Source: Monarcha castaneiventris obscurior
Lineage: Eukaryota > Chordata > Aves > Passeriformes > Monarchidae
DNA length: 64,000 bases
Assembly (NCBI GenBank): GCA_026261815.1
Contig: JAMPIT010000894.1
Span: forward strand, 56,930,147 to 56,994,146
Direction of reading: 5' to 3'
The notes beneath the pieces are model-generated. The model did not search any database, was not told where the DNA came from, and saw only the letters and a list, made by a program, of their open reading frames with translations. Both the position numbers and the translations under genes were made by a program. How positions within the stretch are numbered: the stretch's first letter is position 1; every line of letters begins with the position of its first letter. Positions 50,979-60,500 of the stretch are shown piece after piece.

Positions 50979-53900
50979 CTGGAAACAAAACAAAATGAAG
51001 AACAAAGTAAGACTACATTTTAATACTATGTTAGAGAACAATTAACTTTTCTTAGTCTATAAGTCAAAGAAAGGTGATAACGGGGAATTTAAAAATATAA
51101 AAGTGAACAACATTTTAATTACCTTTGCAATACTTACTACAATTCTCTATTATGAAATAATTATACATTGCATGTAATTATATACTGCACATTACAATTA
51201 CTTTCACAATATACTGTACTATCATCCTTGTGGTAAAAAGATCCTGCAGAGCTCTATGCAACCACACTCAAGTACTACAGTGGTGATGTATGGTCTGAGC
51301 CAGCAGATTTTTACTGGGATGACTCAAGCGAGTAAACATTCTCCAAATTAAATTAATATTAATTGCTATCACATGATATTCCTTAGTATCAAGAAGGATG
51401 TAAGCAAACTGACCTACTAAGATTTTAGCAAATTCCTACCCAAGTCTTTGAGGCGAAATCCTGGCTCCACTGCTTTTTATCTTACTGCTGAAAACTGACA
51501 TGGCAGCCAGACAGGTAGGGTTTCACCCAGTGAAACCTGGACAGACAGGTCATACATGTCACAACACACACTATGAGAAAACATACACTGCTGAAGACAT
51601 TAAAGTCTTTTATAGTAGGTCTTGGACACAACAACAACTCCATGAATTCCTTTACAAAGACAGTGAAAGAAGAACTCGTATTTTATTTTATTTATAATCT
51701 GAATACCAAGAATTACAGTAGTGGAATAACCTGAAATCAGATCATTTTGTTTAACAATTACATAAGACTGTGACAGGAAAGCCAAAACTCCCTGGAAGGG
51801 TTCAGATGGCCACATGTAAGTAGCCTACTGAAGTGTTTTGCATGGAAACTGCAGGAAGTCATCTGCAATTTTGTACTGATTTAAAAGCAAGTTAGGAGCA
51901 AACTGAATCCCATCACGCAGTATCCAAAGCTCCAGAAGTCAATTCTGGACTGCACAGATGGACTCTAGTGAACAGGATCTTTCATTTTACACATTTGTAA
52001 GAGCTCGTTAAACTTCACTAGAAACTGGCTCCAGTATGAGTTGGATCAACTTCTTAATCTTTAGCTCCACTGCTGGGACTACAAACGTTTGCAGTACCTG
52101 TAATATTCGCATATACCCAGAAGGAAGTGAAAAAACACATTGCTCTCCCAAAAAGGGCTAATATTGCTACAAAATAGCACGGGAATTAAAACCAGAACAG
52201 AATCACTTTGCCATCATGCCATGATGCACCACAATTTGAGCAGTACATGGCAGTGAAAGTGTTGTCAGCTACTAATTTCATAGTTACAGAGAAGCAGATG
52301 TTTCAAGTTAAACTCCTGAGTTAAGATGTACAAATGCCTCAATATCTACAGCAAGCTTATCTAGTAATCAAGCATTTCCTAGACATTAAAAAACACCCAA
52401 ACAATTTTAACTGCTGTTTATCAGAATCACTCATGTTCTAAACCAATGATTTTTGTTCCATTTATTTGTTCAGGAGATAAATGTAAATGACCCCAAAAGA
52501 TGTACCACAGGGGAAAGGAAAAACAAAAGACCAAAATCTGAAATCATACCAATGTTTGATACAAAGTATGCTTCTGATATTCACTGCATTTAATTGTTCA
52601 GGGACACAGAACGCACGGGTTACTAACAACAGTTGTTTAAAATTAGCACACACTCTATACAGCCCATAGTAAAGAAAAGCTCCAAAATCTGAGATTTTAC
52701 TAAATCCTAGGTTGACACAGAAAATATGATTAAAGCAGCCAAAAGTAATGTATTAGCTGATGGCAAAAAGGACTTAAAAACCCTGGTTATAAGAAAGTCC
52801 ACTTGCAGCCACGACAGAGAGTGTCTCTTCTGCTTTTACAGTGCTTGCACAAGAGAGAATTTGTCTGTCAAACAGAACAGCCAAAATTCTCTCAAGCTGT
52901 ATTTTCAGACCATCAATGGTACTGCTTCTACAAGCCAGAGCTGCAACATATGTGCACATACCCTGGTTGCTAAAGGGAAACTCAGGTCAGAGCATTGTCT
53001 TTACATCATCCGATGTAGTGAGTGGTTTGAACAAGTGTCTTCTATTAGAGGGAATGCAAAACTATTGCAGTTACCATGGTTACATATTCCTATTACAACG
53101 AGCAACAATACTAGTAAATTAAACAAAAGACAAACAGGAAAAAATAGCAGGAATGCTGATGGAATCAAAAGGAAGAGGCAAAATCTTTACATTTCCCAAG
53201 AAAGCTGCTGTGAACTTGTTATCCTTCCTAATTTCATTACTTGAATTTTTCTTTGCCAGTATCTAAGGCAGTAGCATATATAAACATCTAAGCAAGAGTT
53301 GTAACTTTCCACATTGGTACTTATAGCAAAGAGATTTAAGATCTTATGGACAGAAGCACAACAAACTTTGCAAGTTGAGAAGTGCCCAGATTGTTTTCAA
53401 AGCATATCCCTGACCTTTTTTAGAAGCAGCCTGAAACAAAACATTCAATACCAGGCATGTGATGGTTGTATTACACAATAGTTGCAGCTCATTACAGAGA
53501 ACTCCTCTGGCACAAATCAGGCATATATGGTCCATAAACCCTGAAAGTAAACTTGAACATAAAGTCTGGAAGTGCAGAATGCCCTAATGGTAACACAGCA
53601 TTTGAAATACAGCACTTATCTACCACTTCTCTTGCAAAGGACATGCACTTCTTTAGAGCGACCAACAACAATGCAACAATCAGCCAGCAGTTGTAGGGTG
53701 AAAGAAACTCCTTGTATTCCCTGCCTTTTCCTCTCTTCAGAAGCTCCTCATTAGACCTGTGTGTGATAGCACCATGCTTTCCCTTACTCATAAGCTGTAT
53801 CTTCATGTCTGGCAAATAATTCTGTATCTGGGCTACAGATTCTGAACAAGGCAAAGTTAAATTCAAGCCCAAGCAAGAGATATAGAAGACTGCCTGGTGA

Positions 53901-54184
53901 CTGTTACAAAATAAGTCTATGACAATACCAGACCAAGAGTTCATAGTAACTTCCATTGGGAATTTATAAAAGAAAAAAAAAAAAGGTTGTCTTCAGTTTC
54001 TGGACAATCAAAATTAAATATTTTTACAGTCAATTATTTAACTGCTAGTGAACAAGACAAAAGAAGAAAAGTAACATCATTCTTTAAAAAACAAATAAAC
54101 AGCATTCTGCAACTCAGTTATGAAGCATTTCCACACACAGAAAAAGGACACAAAGCAAACTAAGTCAACACTTGTAGAGTCACC

Positions 54185-54760
54185 AGCATAGTGGGCTGCA
54201 TCATCAGAGGCCCCATCAGATGCTCAAAGGATGTTCCCCTTTACCCAGCACTCACTAGACCACATCTGGAACACGAGGTCCAGATGACTTTGAGCCCCTC
54301 AGCTCAAGAAAAAATAAAGATAAACTGAAGTGAGTCCACGGAGGGGAATGAAAATGGGGAAAATGATTCAAGAGAAGTGGCTGAAGGAAATGGGCTTGTT
54401 CAGCCTGGAGATGAGAGGAAATCCCAAGGTCGTGGGCTGGTACCCAAGAGAAGCTACTGACAGACAGCTGAGTTCTTTACTGAGGTGCAGTGGGAGGGCA
54501 ACAAACAACAAACGGGAGCTGAAACAGGAGAGGTTCCCAGTGGATATAAGGAAAAAGGAAATTCTCTACAAAAATAATTAAGCATTGGACTGGGTTATCC
54601 TGAGATGCTGCAAAATCTCTGTCATTGCAGATTTTCAAGACTCCACTGGACAAAGCCCTGAGCAAGCAATTCCGAATTCAGTGCTGAGCCACTTTAAGGC
54701 TGCACAGGATGAATTCTTGAGATCCCTCCTCAGTCTTCAAAATCACTGATTCCGTACAGG
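54185..54760 (+). mobile_element. Old CR1 LINE fragment, plus orientation
   Basis: Diverged CR1 features occur in the sense order: GACCACATCTGGAACAC, GAGTCCACGGAGGGGAATG, GGGCTTGTTCAGCCTGGAGA, GGAGAGGTTCCCAGTGGATAT, then AGATCCCTCCTCAG and ATCACTGATTCCGT near the 3' end. These match the usual CR1 reverse-transcriptase end and 3' tail. The frame is destroyed. It is older than the copy at 38 kb and lies antisense to ELP4. Confidence 0.8.
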
Positions 54761-55657
54761 TTCACCTAGCTGCAGGTCTGTTCCAACAATGCCTGACACC
54801 TGGCAGCAGTGGAAACTTTATTATAGTCAGCATGCTTAGCAGGAGTCTTTCCCAGCCTACCCACTCAGCCTCCAAAAATCAGTGATTTAAGGGCTAGGAG
54901 GTTACCCGAGGTTTAACACAGGAATGTAGAATCCAGGTTTCAGAGATGCCACAACCCAAAAAACGTCTAAAAATATTTTCAAAAGTTGCTGTTCCTGGGG
55001 GCAAGGAATTTCCTTGATGTTCAAGTATAAACATTAGTAAGCTCAGGAAATTATTAAATATTTAAAAGACAAGGAAAATGTAGAAGGGATCCTGAGTTTA
55101 TTGGAAGTGTCCTCACTTTCCATAACAAACCACTAATTGTGTTAGCAGGTGCCTAGTATTTTAGGAGACTGCCACCATGGGAGCTGTCTACATCCTCCGA
55201 GCCATGCTGTGCAAAACCCACTGTTTCTAAAAGGAAATATGAACTGGAATATTCAATGCAAATCTTCTTTTCATGCAATTATAAGGCTTCACAAATTACA
55301 CTCACTTAATGAAATATTTCTCTCTCAAGCAGGAAGAGCTTTCTCCATAAGGATTCTAATCCCTTATGAAAGTGCGGACACACACACACACACAAAAGGC
55401 TGCAAAAAGTTCTTTATACAATGGATACAACTTTTATATTACTATTACTCATAAAGAATATCCTTAGAGAGAAAAATGGTATATTCTGTGTACTCCAAGG
55501 ATGAATGAACAAAGTTTAAATCATGCCATTCTCACCTAAAAGTCCCATGTATGTACATTAAAGATGCCTTGCAACTGTGTGAGGAGTTAAAGGATCACAC
55601 AGCCCTAGTGCATACAGATAAACCACGCTGTTTATACCAGCAAAATGAATTAGTTAC

Positions 55658-55834
55658 CGATCCACGTGGAAGTGCCAGTTCATGCCACGGATAATACTGC
55701 AATAGTCACAACAGATGAGTCCACGGGACCATCTCACACCCTGACACTGACAGTAAGCAAAGGCAGATCCACGGATAGTAAAAACAGCGTCACACCAGTG
55801 CAACTTATCTGAGTGGGGCACTTTAATGATGTAG
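55658..55834 (-). other. Exon-like open segment in ELP4 intron 1 (unknown)
   Basis: On the minus strand an excellent acceptor (TTTCTGTCTTCCTTGCCACAG) and a donor (GATCG/GTAACT) enclose 177 nt with one open frame, phase 2-2. The peptide is rich in Cys (6) and Trp (3), with WCD, YCQCQ, ICCDYC and NWHFH. It contains repeated IRG or SRG triplets encoded by ATCCGTGG-like strings. I do not recognise a family. Entered from ELP4 exon 1 (phase 1) it would be read in another frame and hit a stop, so it would be a truncating exon of ELP4, an exon of another minus-strand transcript, or a chance structure. Confidence 0.35.
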
Positions 55835-56312
55835 CTGTGGCAAGGAAGACAGAAAAGACACACTGAGAATCCCAACACGTTCCAACAACTGCCCCGCCGG
55901 AGAACCCGAACTACCCGGCGTTCAGCCACGCGTTAATCCAGCACACGCGGCTTTCCAAGCCGAAACCCTCACAGCCCTCCCTGTGACAGTGTGAAACGCG
56001 CCAGCAATGTGCTGCTAAGTCAATTTACGGAGTAGGTTTGCACTCCAGCAAGGCTGCTCAGAGCGATGTCAGTGCACGGCACACGGCGATCCGCTCCTCC
56101 GCAAGCTCAAGGCGGGAAACACATCCTGCCTTGCCCCGTCCTCCTTCCCCCTCCCGCCCTTCCCCCAATCCCAGGGACTGTGGGGAGGAAGGAAAAGCCA
56201 GCGGGAGCAGCCGCGGGGTTACGGGAGGCGAAGGGCAGGCAGGGCCTGGCAAAGGGGAGGGCGCCGGGGCGGAGGGGGGGCAGCACCGGGTCCCAGTCCC
56301 GCTCCCACCAAC

Positions 56313-56466
56313 CTAGCACACAGTCCAGGGAGGGCAGCCCGCTGGAGAGCAGCAGCTGCCCGTGGTGCACCGAGGGCCGAGTGCCCGGGACGGCGGGCGG
56401 GCGGGAGCCAGCCCCAGGCCGGCGCTGGAAGCTGGTGCAGCCCCGCGCCCCGCCGGCCGCCGCCAT
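56313..56466 (-). CDS. ELP4: ELP4 exon 1 (start codon, N-terminus)
   Basis: The exon encodes residues 1-51 plus the first base of codon 52. The start codon (56464-56466 on the plus strand) has G at -3 and G at +4, a strong Kozak context. The open frame continues upstream through the GC-rich leader, so the start was chosen by family length and the MAA-type N-terminus. Residues 12-16 read SFQRR, and residues 29-47 carry GTRPS, GQLLL and GLPSLD, the conserved opening of PAXNEB proteins ahead of the RecA-like core. A Gly/Ala/Pro-rich stretch (about 17-28) separates them and is probably flexible. The donor is CTAG/GTTGGT, somewhat off consensus at +3. The exon lies inside the CpG island shared with the plus-strand transcript. 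Confidence 0.95.
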
Positions 56467-56524
56467 GTCGGGGCCGGGCAGCGACCGCGGCCGGGCGCGC
56501 CGGGAGGGCCGGGCCCGCGCTTCG

Positions 56525-56565
56525 CCAATGGGAGAGCGGCTCGGGGACCCCGCGCCCAATGGGAG
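56525..56565 (+). promoter_or_regulatory. Twin CCAAT boxes (likely NF-Y), 31 bp apart
   Basis: The decamer CCAATGGGAG occurs twice in the same orientation at 56525 and 56556. The 31-bp spacing is about three helical turns, which would place both sites on one face of the DNA. CCAAT boxes about 31-35 bp apart are known from NF-Y-dependent TATA-less and bidirectional promoters. The pair lies between the ELP4 start codon and the plus-strand first exon. The factor is inferred from the motif only. Confidence 0.7.
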
Positions 56566-56569
56566 CCCG

Positions 56570-56634
56570 CGTTGTTGGCGGGTGCCGGGCCGGTGGGCGG
56601 GGAAGGGCTGAGGCGGCGGGCAGCGAGCGGGGAG
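56570..56634 (+). other. IMMP1L: Presumed non-coding exon 1 of IMMP1L (5' end approximate)
   Basis: IMMP1L is a catalytic subunit of the mitochondrial inner membrane peptidase and lies head-to-head with ELP4 in vertebrates. At 56634/56635 there is a consensus donor, GGGAG/GTGAGA, on the plus strand, downstream of the CCAAT pair and a GC box. I take the stretch before it as the 5' untranslated exon; its start is a guess within a few tens of bases. No IMMP1L coding sequence (start of the MLRG type, or the catalytic GPSMEPT motif) was found to 64000, so the coding exons must lie further right. The gene name rests on synteny. Confidence 0.55.
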
Positions 56635-56642
56635 GTGAGAGC

Positions 56643-56681
56643 GGGGCCGGGGCTGCGGGACGGGCCGGGGTGGCCGGGGGG
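56643..56681 (+). other. G-quadruplex-forming G-run cluster
   Basis: Six G-runs of 3-6 bases separated by 2-5 bases begin 8 bp after the presumed IMMP1L exon 1 donor, on the RNA-like strand. This fits the G3+N1-7 rule with runs to spare. Confidence 0.6.
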
Positions 56682-56882
56682 CAGCGGAGCTCTGCCCGGG
56701 GCTGGGGGGGCCGGCAGCGGGCACGGACCGGCGCGGGGAGTGTGGCGGGGGTGCTGCGGAGGGGGCACCCCCCTTGTCCCGCGGGTGCCCGGGGTGTCCG
56801 TAGGGCCGGGAGTGCAGCGGGCCGTGAGCGGACAGGCTCGCCTGGCGCCGCACTGGAAGGGAAAAGTGCTTGTAAAACGTAT

Positions 56883-56890
56883 TTACGTAA
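56883..56890. promoter_or_regulatory. PAR-bZIP / NFIL3 consensus TTACGTAA
   Basis: The perfect palindrome TTACGTAA at the right edge of the CpG island is the D-box bound by DBP, TEF, HLF and NFIL3, and is also a good C/EBP-ATF site. It is sequence evidence only. Confidence 0.35.
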
Positions 56891-57510
56891 CTGCTTGTAA
56901 CACATGATGTGAGTATGCTTGGGGTTCCTGTCTTGTTTGTACATAGCCACGGACCTGTGGTAAGCGTGTGGTTTAATACCTTAACTTGGGAGCAAGATCT
57001 TGCATCAGTGTGATGACCCCGGACCAAGACGTGTGGTAGAAGAAGTTGGACATTAAAATGCTTTGACAAATTCTAGTATGCTTGCTTTGTCAGTCAACGC
57101 TTTATGTTCTGGTACTCTGAATGCAAGGGAAGCCCCCTCTCAGTATATAGAACAGCACTATCACAAGTATTTTTATATTTGTTTTTCATGTGTTGGTGAT
57201 TCAGATGCATCCCAAGCTACTTGAAGACATTTGCACACAGCAGAATATAAAAACGAAGCTTTAGCACTATATCCCTCACTCTCACGCTTTAATTTCAATG
57301 AATAATGTTTACTGTCATTCTAAGCCAAAACTTTGAACACCTGTGGTTCTTGAGTCTCTTTTTAATTGAGGGGAAAAAAATCCTCATGTTAAATATGAGC
57401 AGCATGAAAGAGCAACAATATGGGGGCAGTTCTGAACCTCAGAGTTTTTCCTTCATATCCAATTCAAGCATGAAGCTTCAGTATTATGTTTCCCTAGCTG
57501 ATGAAATGGC

Positions 57511-57530
57511 TTTTTTTTTTTTTTTTTTTT
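57511..57530 (+). repeat. T20 homopolymer
   Basis: A run of 20 T's with no retrocopy-like sequence or target-site duplication recognised on either side. Confidence 0.9.
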
Positions 57531-60500
57531 GCTGCTGGCCAAGCTTCTTTACATGTTAAGCAGTGGACAGTTTTAGATCTTCTATCAGAACTATCAAGAG
57601 GTTGTTGTAATGTCCTGTATTTGTTGCTAAACTGTAAAATACTGAATAATGTTTAATTTTAAATATAGATTATTGTTTAGTGAAAGTTAAAAGTATCTGT
57701 CTGTAGAGGAGAGAATCAAAGGACATTCGAAAACATGGCAATAAATAAATATAGCTGTTTAATTTCACTTCTGTAATATGTGACTAATGAGTTGTGAATA
57801 TCTGGAACAGGAAAGGCTAACAAAATAAAGACTCAAAGCATAATTCACAATTCTTTTAAAAGAATTTGGGAATCTGGTTTTGTCAGTGGGATCCTGTGGT
57901 GTAAATTCTTTATAACTGAGTGAGGAGGCCGAAACATAGAGAGAGGTCTCCACTTTTAGAATATCATGGTAAACTCTGCCGTTTCTTACTGTACTGTCAT
58001 CCTGGAGCCTAAAAACCTAATATTTCAGGTATGAGTGCTTGCAGGTGTGTGTAACACTTAACAATTGCAGGATATCTGTTGTAGACCTTTGTTGTAGAAG
58101 CTCGTAACCCAATGAGGATATCTTTGGTAAGTCACTACTTACCTGTCAGAAAGAGAATCAAGTGATAAACTGCATGTACTCGGTCTCTGTGATTGTTTTT
58201 TCCCATTCCAAGCAGTATTTTCTTTTCTTACTTCATTAACACAAAGTATTTCCTTGCTTGTTGGTTTTTTTTTAATTTTTAAAAATTTAAAAAAAAGTTT
58301 TTAAATTACACTATTATAGGTCGTCTTAACTTCACAGGATAGGTGTAAACATACATCCAGGGCTGAGCCCTCTCTTTTGTTCTTTCATTTCTCATTACAT
58401 GCCTGACATGTAAGTTTTTTTTATACTTTTTTTACCTCATTTTCCTACAGGGCAGTTAAAATTGGAGGCTAAATAATTATGCCTCTTTTTTTTTCCTTTA
58501 TTCTATTGGAGCCCACATAATAAAAGTATTTTGCAAATGGGAATGCTCGTGCCATGCCCCTACCAGTTTTAGTATTTCCTGGATAAAGTGCATGTTTGCT
58601 GGAAATCTCAGTGGCTCAGGAACAGATACAGCGGGTCAGGGTTGCAGAACAGGAAGTCTCACTTCCTTCTCCTCCTCTGTTTCCAGTCCAGCTAACCCTG
58701 GTGCTTATCAGTTCCCTGTTTGAGCTGATTGAGCACTAACCTGACTTGGAACTGTCTAATGACTTGCTTAATTGCTTTATTTTGTGTCATCCTGCCGAGC
58801 TGATGCTGTATGGAAAAGGGCAGATACACACAGTGGGGAGGGGCAGCCGAACCTTCCAGCTCTTGCTAGCTGTGAACTTGGCAGCTATTTCAGAATTTCA
58901 TGTGTTTTTAAATAAAGTGATATTTTAGTTAAAAATTTTTTTTTTAGACATCCTTCCAAATATAGAGAAACTGTGTCTTACATTGTAACTTACAACAAGA
59001 CAGACTGTTACATGTATAACAAAAAATAATGGAGAAGTAGATACAGTTTTTTCAGTATGAGAACTGAACTTTTAAAATATGGCAGTAGTTCTGTTTGTGA
59101 TGTTCATTTTTCCTCTGTCACATTTTAACATGATGGGTGCAGTTGAAGTCCTACTGATTTAGAAAGCGACTGGATATAATCTATTTTTCAGTAGGTGGGG
59201 TTTTTTTTCAAATTTTAACATTTTAATACAAGAAAGCTTTCCAAGTGAATATATGCTTATGAAAATACTGCTTACAGCATCTGACTTTACCTGTATTTCA
59301 CACAAATAGAGAAGGAACTAATTGAATAGAAGTTTAATTTCATATCTATTTTCAGTTAATTATTTTAAAATCAATGAGGTTTCATTTTTAGGAATAATAA
59401 CATCTTTTTCACTCTTTTTGAATGATACTGAAGGTTTGCTTATATTCACATATCCAATTTTGAAAAGGTGAATTTTCAGTCATTGTAGAAGATCCCACTA
59501 GGACCTGCTGTCTGGCAGAAAGCAAGACCACAGGAATTGTAATTCTGGAGATTACCCTAAAAAACCTCATCCTCAAATGCACATTACGAGGTAGATAAGT
59601 CCTACTATTCCTGCTCTAGGGGTGGAGTGGAAATGCAGAGAAACTAAGGAACGTGGAAATGATTTCAAGTGATCAGGAAGTGCCTTAGGAAGTTATTTCT
59701 TGTCAGCTGAGCTGTGGCAATGGACAGTTGTCTCGGTTCATACTCAGCTCATTGGAGAATGGAGAGGTTTAAACATTTGTGTCTATATTGGGATCTCTTA
59801 AACTGTAGAATAATCAACTTTCCTCACAGCTCACATGTTGTCATGTCGACCTGGTCAAATGGTGATGCCAATTTTAACTGCAAATCCTAACTGCTATGGA
59901 GAAATCAAGCTCTCTGTTTTCCTCTTCTTGTAAACTTGCTGGTCCAATTCAGCTACGTGTCTATGCAAAATGAAGATTCTAAGATGGATTAAGAGGATTT
60001 TGGGTGAAAATTCCCTAAGGAAAAAAAGATGAAGGGACTACAATGGTGAGTGAGAGAGCCATCAGAACATCTGGGAAAAGGCTATGCTTGGAGTTTGATC
60101 TGCAAGTACGTTTGACATTTCTCTTCAAAAGCTGTAGCCTGCAGATTTGGGGAAAATCCTGGTGTCCCCAGAAGAGCAGCCCTTGAGGCGTGCTTTGGAT
60201 ATTTGTTGTTGATAGGAGGAGCACAGGTGTTGTGGCCTCTCTTTACCATGCGGGTTGCCCGTGTAGGCTCGTAGGGCCTCCAGTTAACACCAGCAGCATC
60301 GTGTGGGCAGTGTTTCTCAACAACACACTGTTCTTGGTGTATGTGCTCTGTTGTCTTTGGTTTCAAATTAATGGTTTTGCTAGGTTTTAGTTGTGCCTTA
60401 TAAGATTCATGTCTGCTCTTGTTCTTCTGTGTCAATGAACAAAATGCTGTTCATTTTGGAATAAAACATCAGTCCATTTTATTTCAAACCCATGTGTCTG

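Larger units (their letters stand above)
50979..56312 (-). other. ELP4: ELP4 intron 1
   Basis: About 5.3 kb. It contains an old plus-oriented CR1 copy (about 54185-54760), an (AC)8 run at 55378-55393, an exon-like open segment at 55658-55834, and two of the window's longest AT-region ORFs (52726-53244 plus and 53492-53956 minus), neither with a recognised family. The right end passes into the CpG island. Confidence 0.85.
1..56466 (-). other. ELP4: ELP4 gene, 5' part (exons 1-7 and introns; 3' end outside window)
   Basis: ELP4 is one of the three RecA-fold subunits (Elp4, Elp5, Elp6) of the hexameric ring of Elongator, which modifies wobble uridine 34 of tRNAs in the cytoplasm. Seven exons join in frame to 286 codons, and the product follows vertebrate ELP4 from the TSFQRR and GTRPS segments to the CIIT.P.HLIQ segment. 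Exon-end phases are 1, 1, 0, 0, 2, 0, 0. Introns are about 5.3, 9.1, 12.1, 4.3, 7.8, 4.9 and more than 12 kb. The family name PAXNEB (PAX6 neighbour) reflects conserved linkage to PAX6, which should lie beyond the left edge. The human protein has roughly 420 residues, so about two thirds is encoded here. Identification rests on recalled family sequence, not on a search. Confidence 0.96.
56030..56870. promoter_or_regulatory. CpG island with head-to-head ELP4/IMMP1L promoter
   Basis: This is the only strongly GC- and CpG-rich segment in the window. ELP4 exon 1 reads left from 56466 and a strong donor for a right-going transcript sits at 56634/56635, so the two starts are about 100 bp apart. There is no TATA box. 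Two CCAATGGGAG copies (56525-56534 and 56556-56565) and a GC box (GTGGGCGGGG, 56593-56602) lie between them. ELP4 and IMMP1L share a divergent promoter in mammals, so this layout is conserved. The long ORFs across the island in all frames are due to composition. Confidence 0.9.

Noticed and set aside
56107..57069. Very long open frames (up to 320 codons) across the CpG island on both strands
   Set aside because: All frames are open because of GC composition. Only the part from the Met at 56466 to the donor at 56313 matches a protein (ELP4 exon 1).
57511..57530. T20 run as the tail of an inserted retrocopy on the minus strand
   Set aside because: No gene-like or SINE-like sequence and no target-site duplication is visible beside it.
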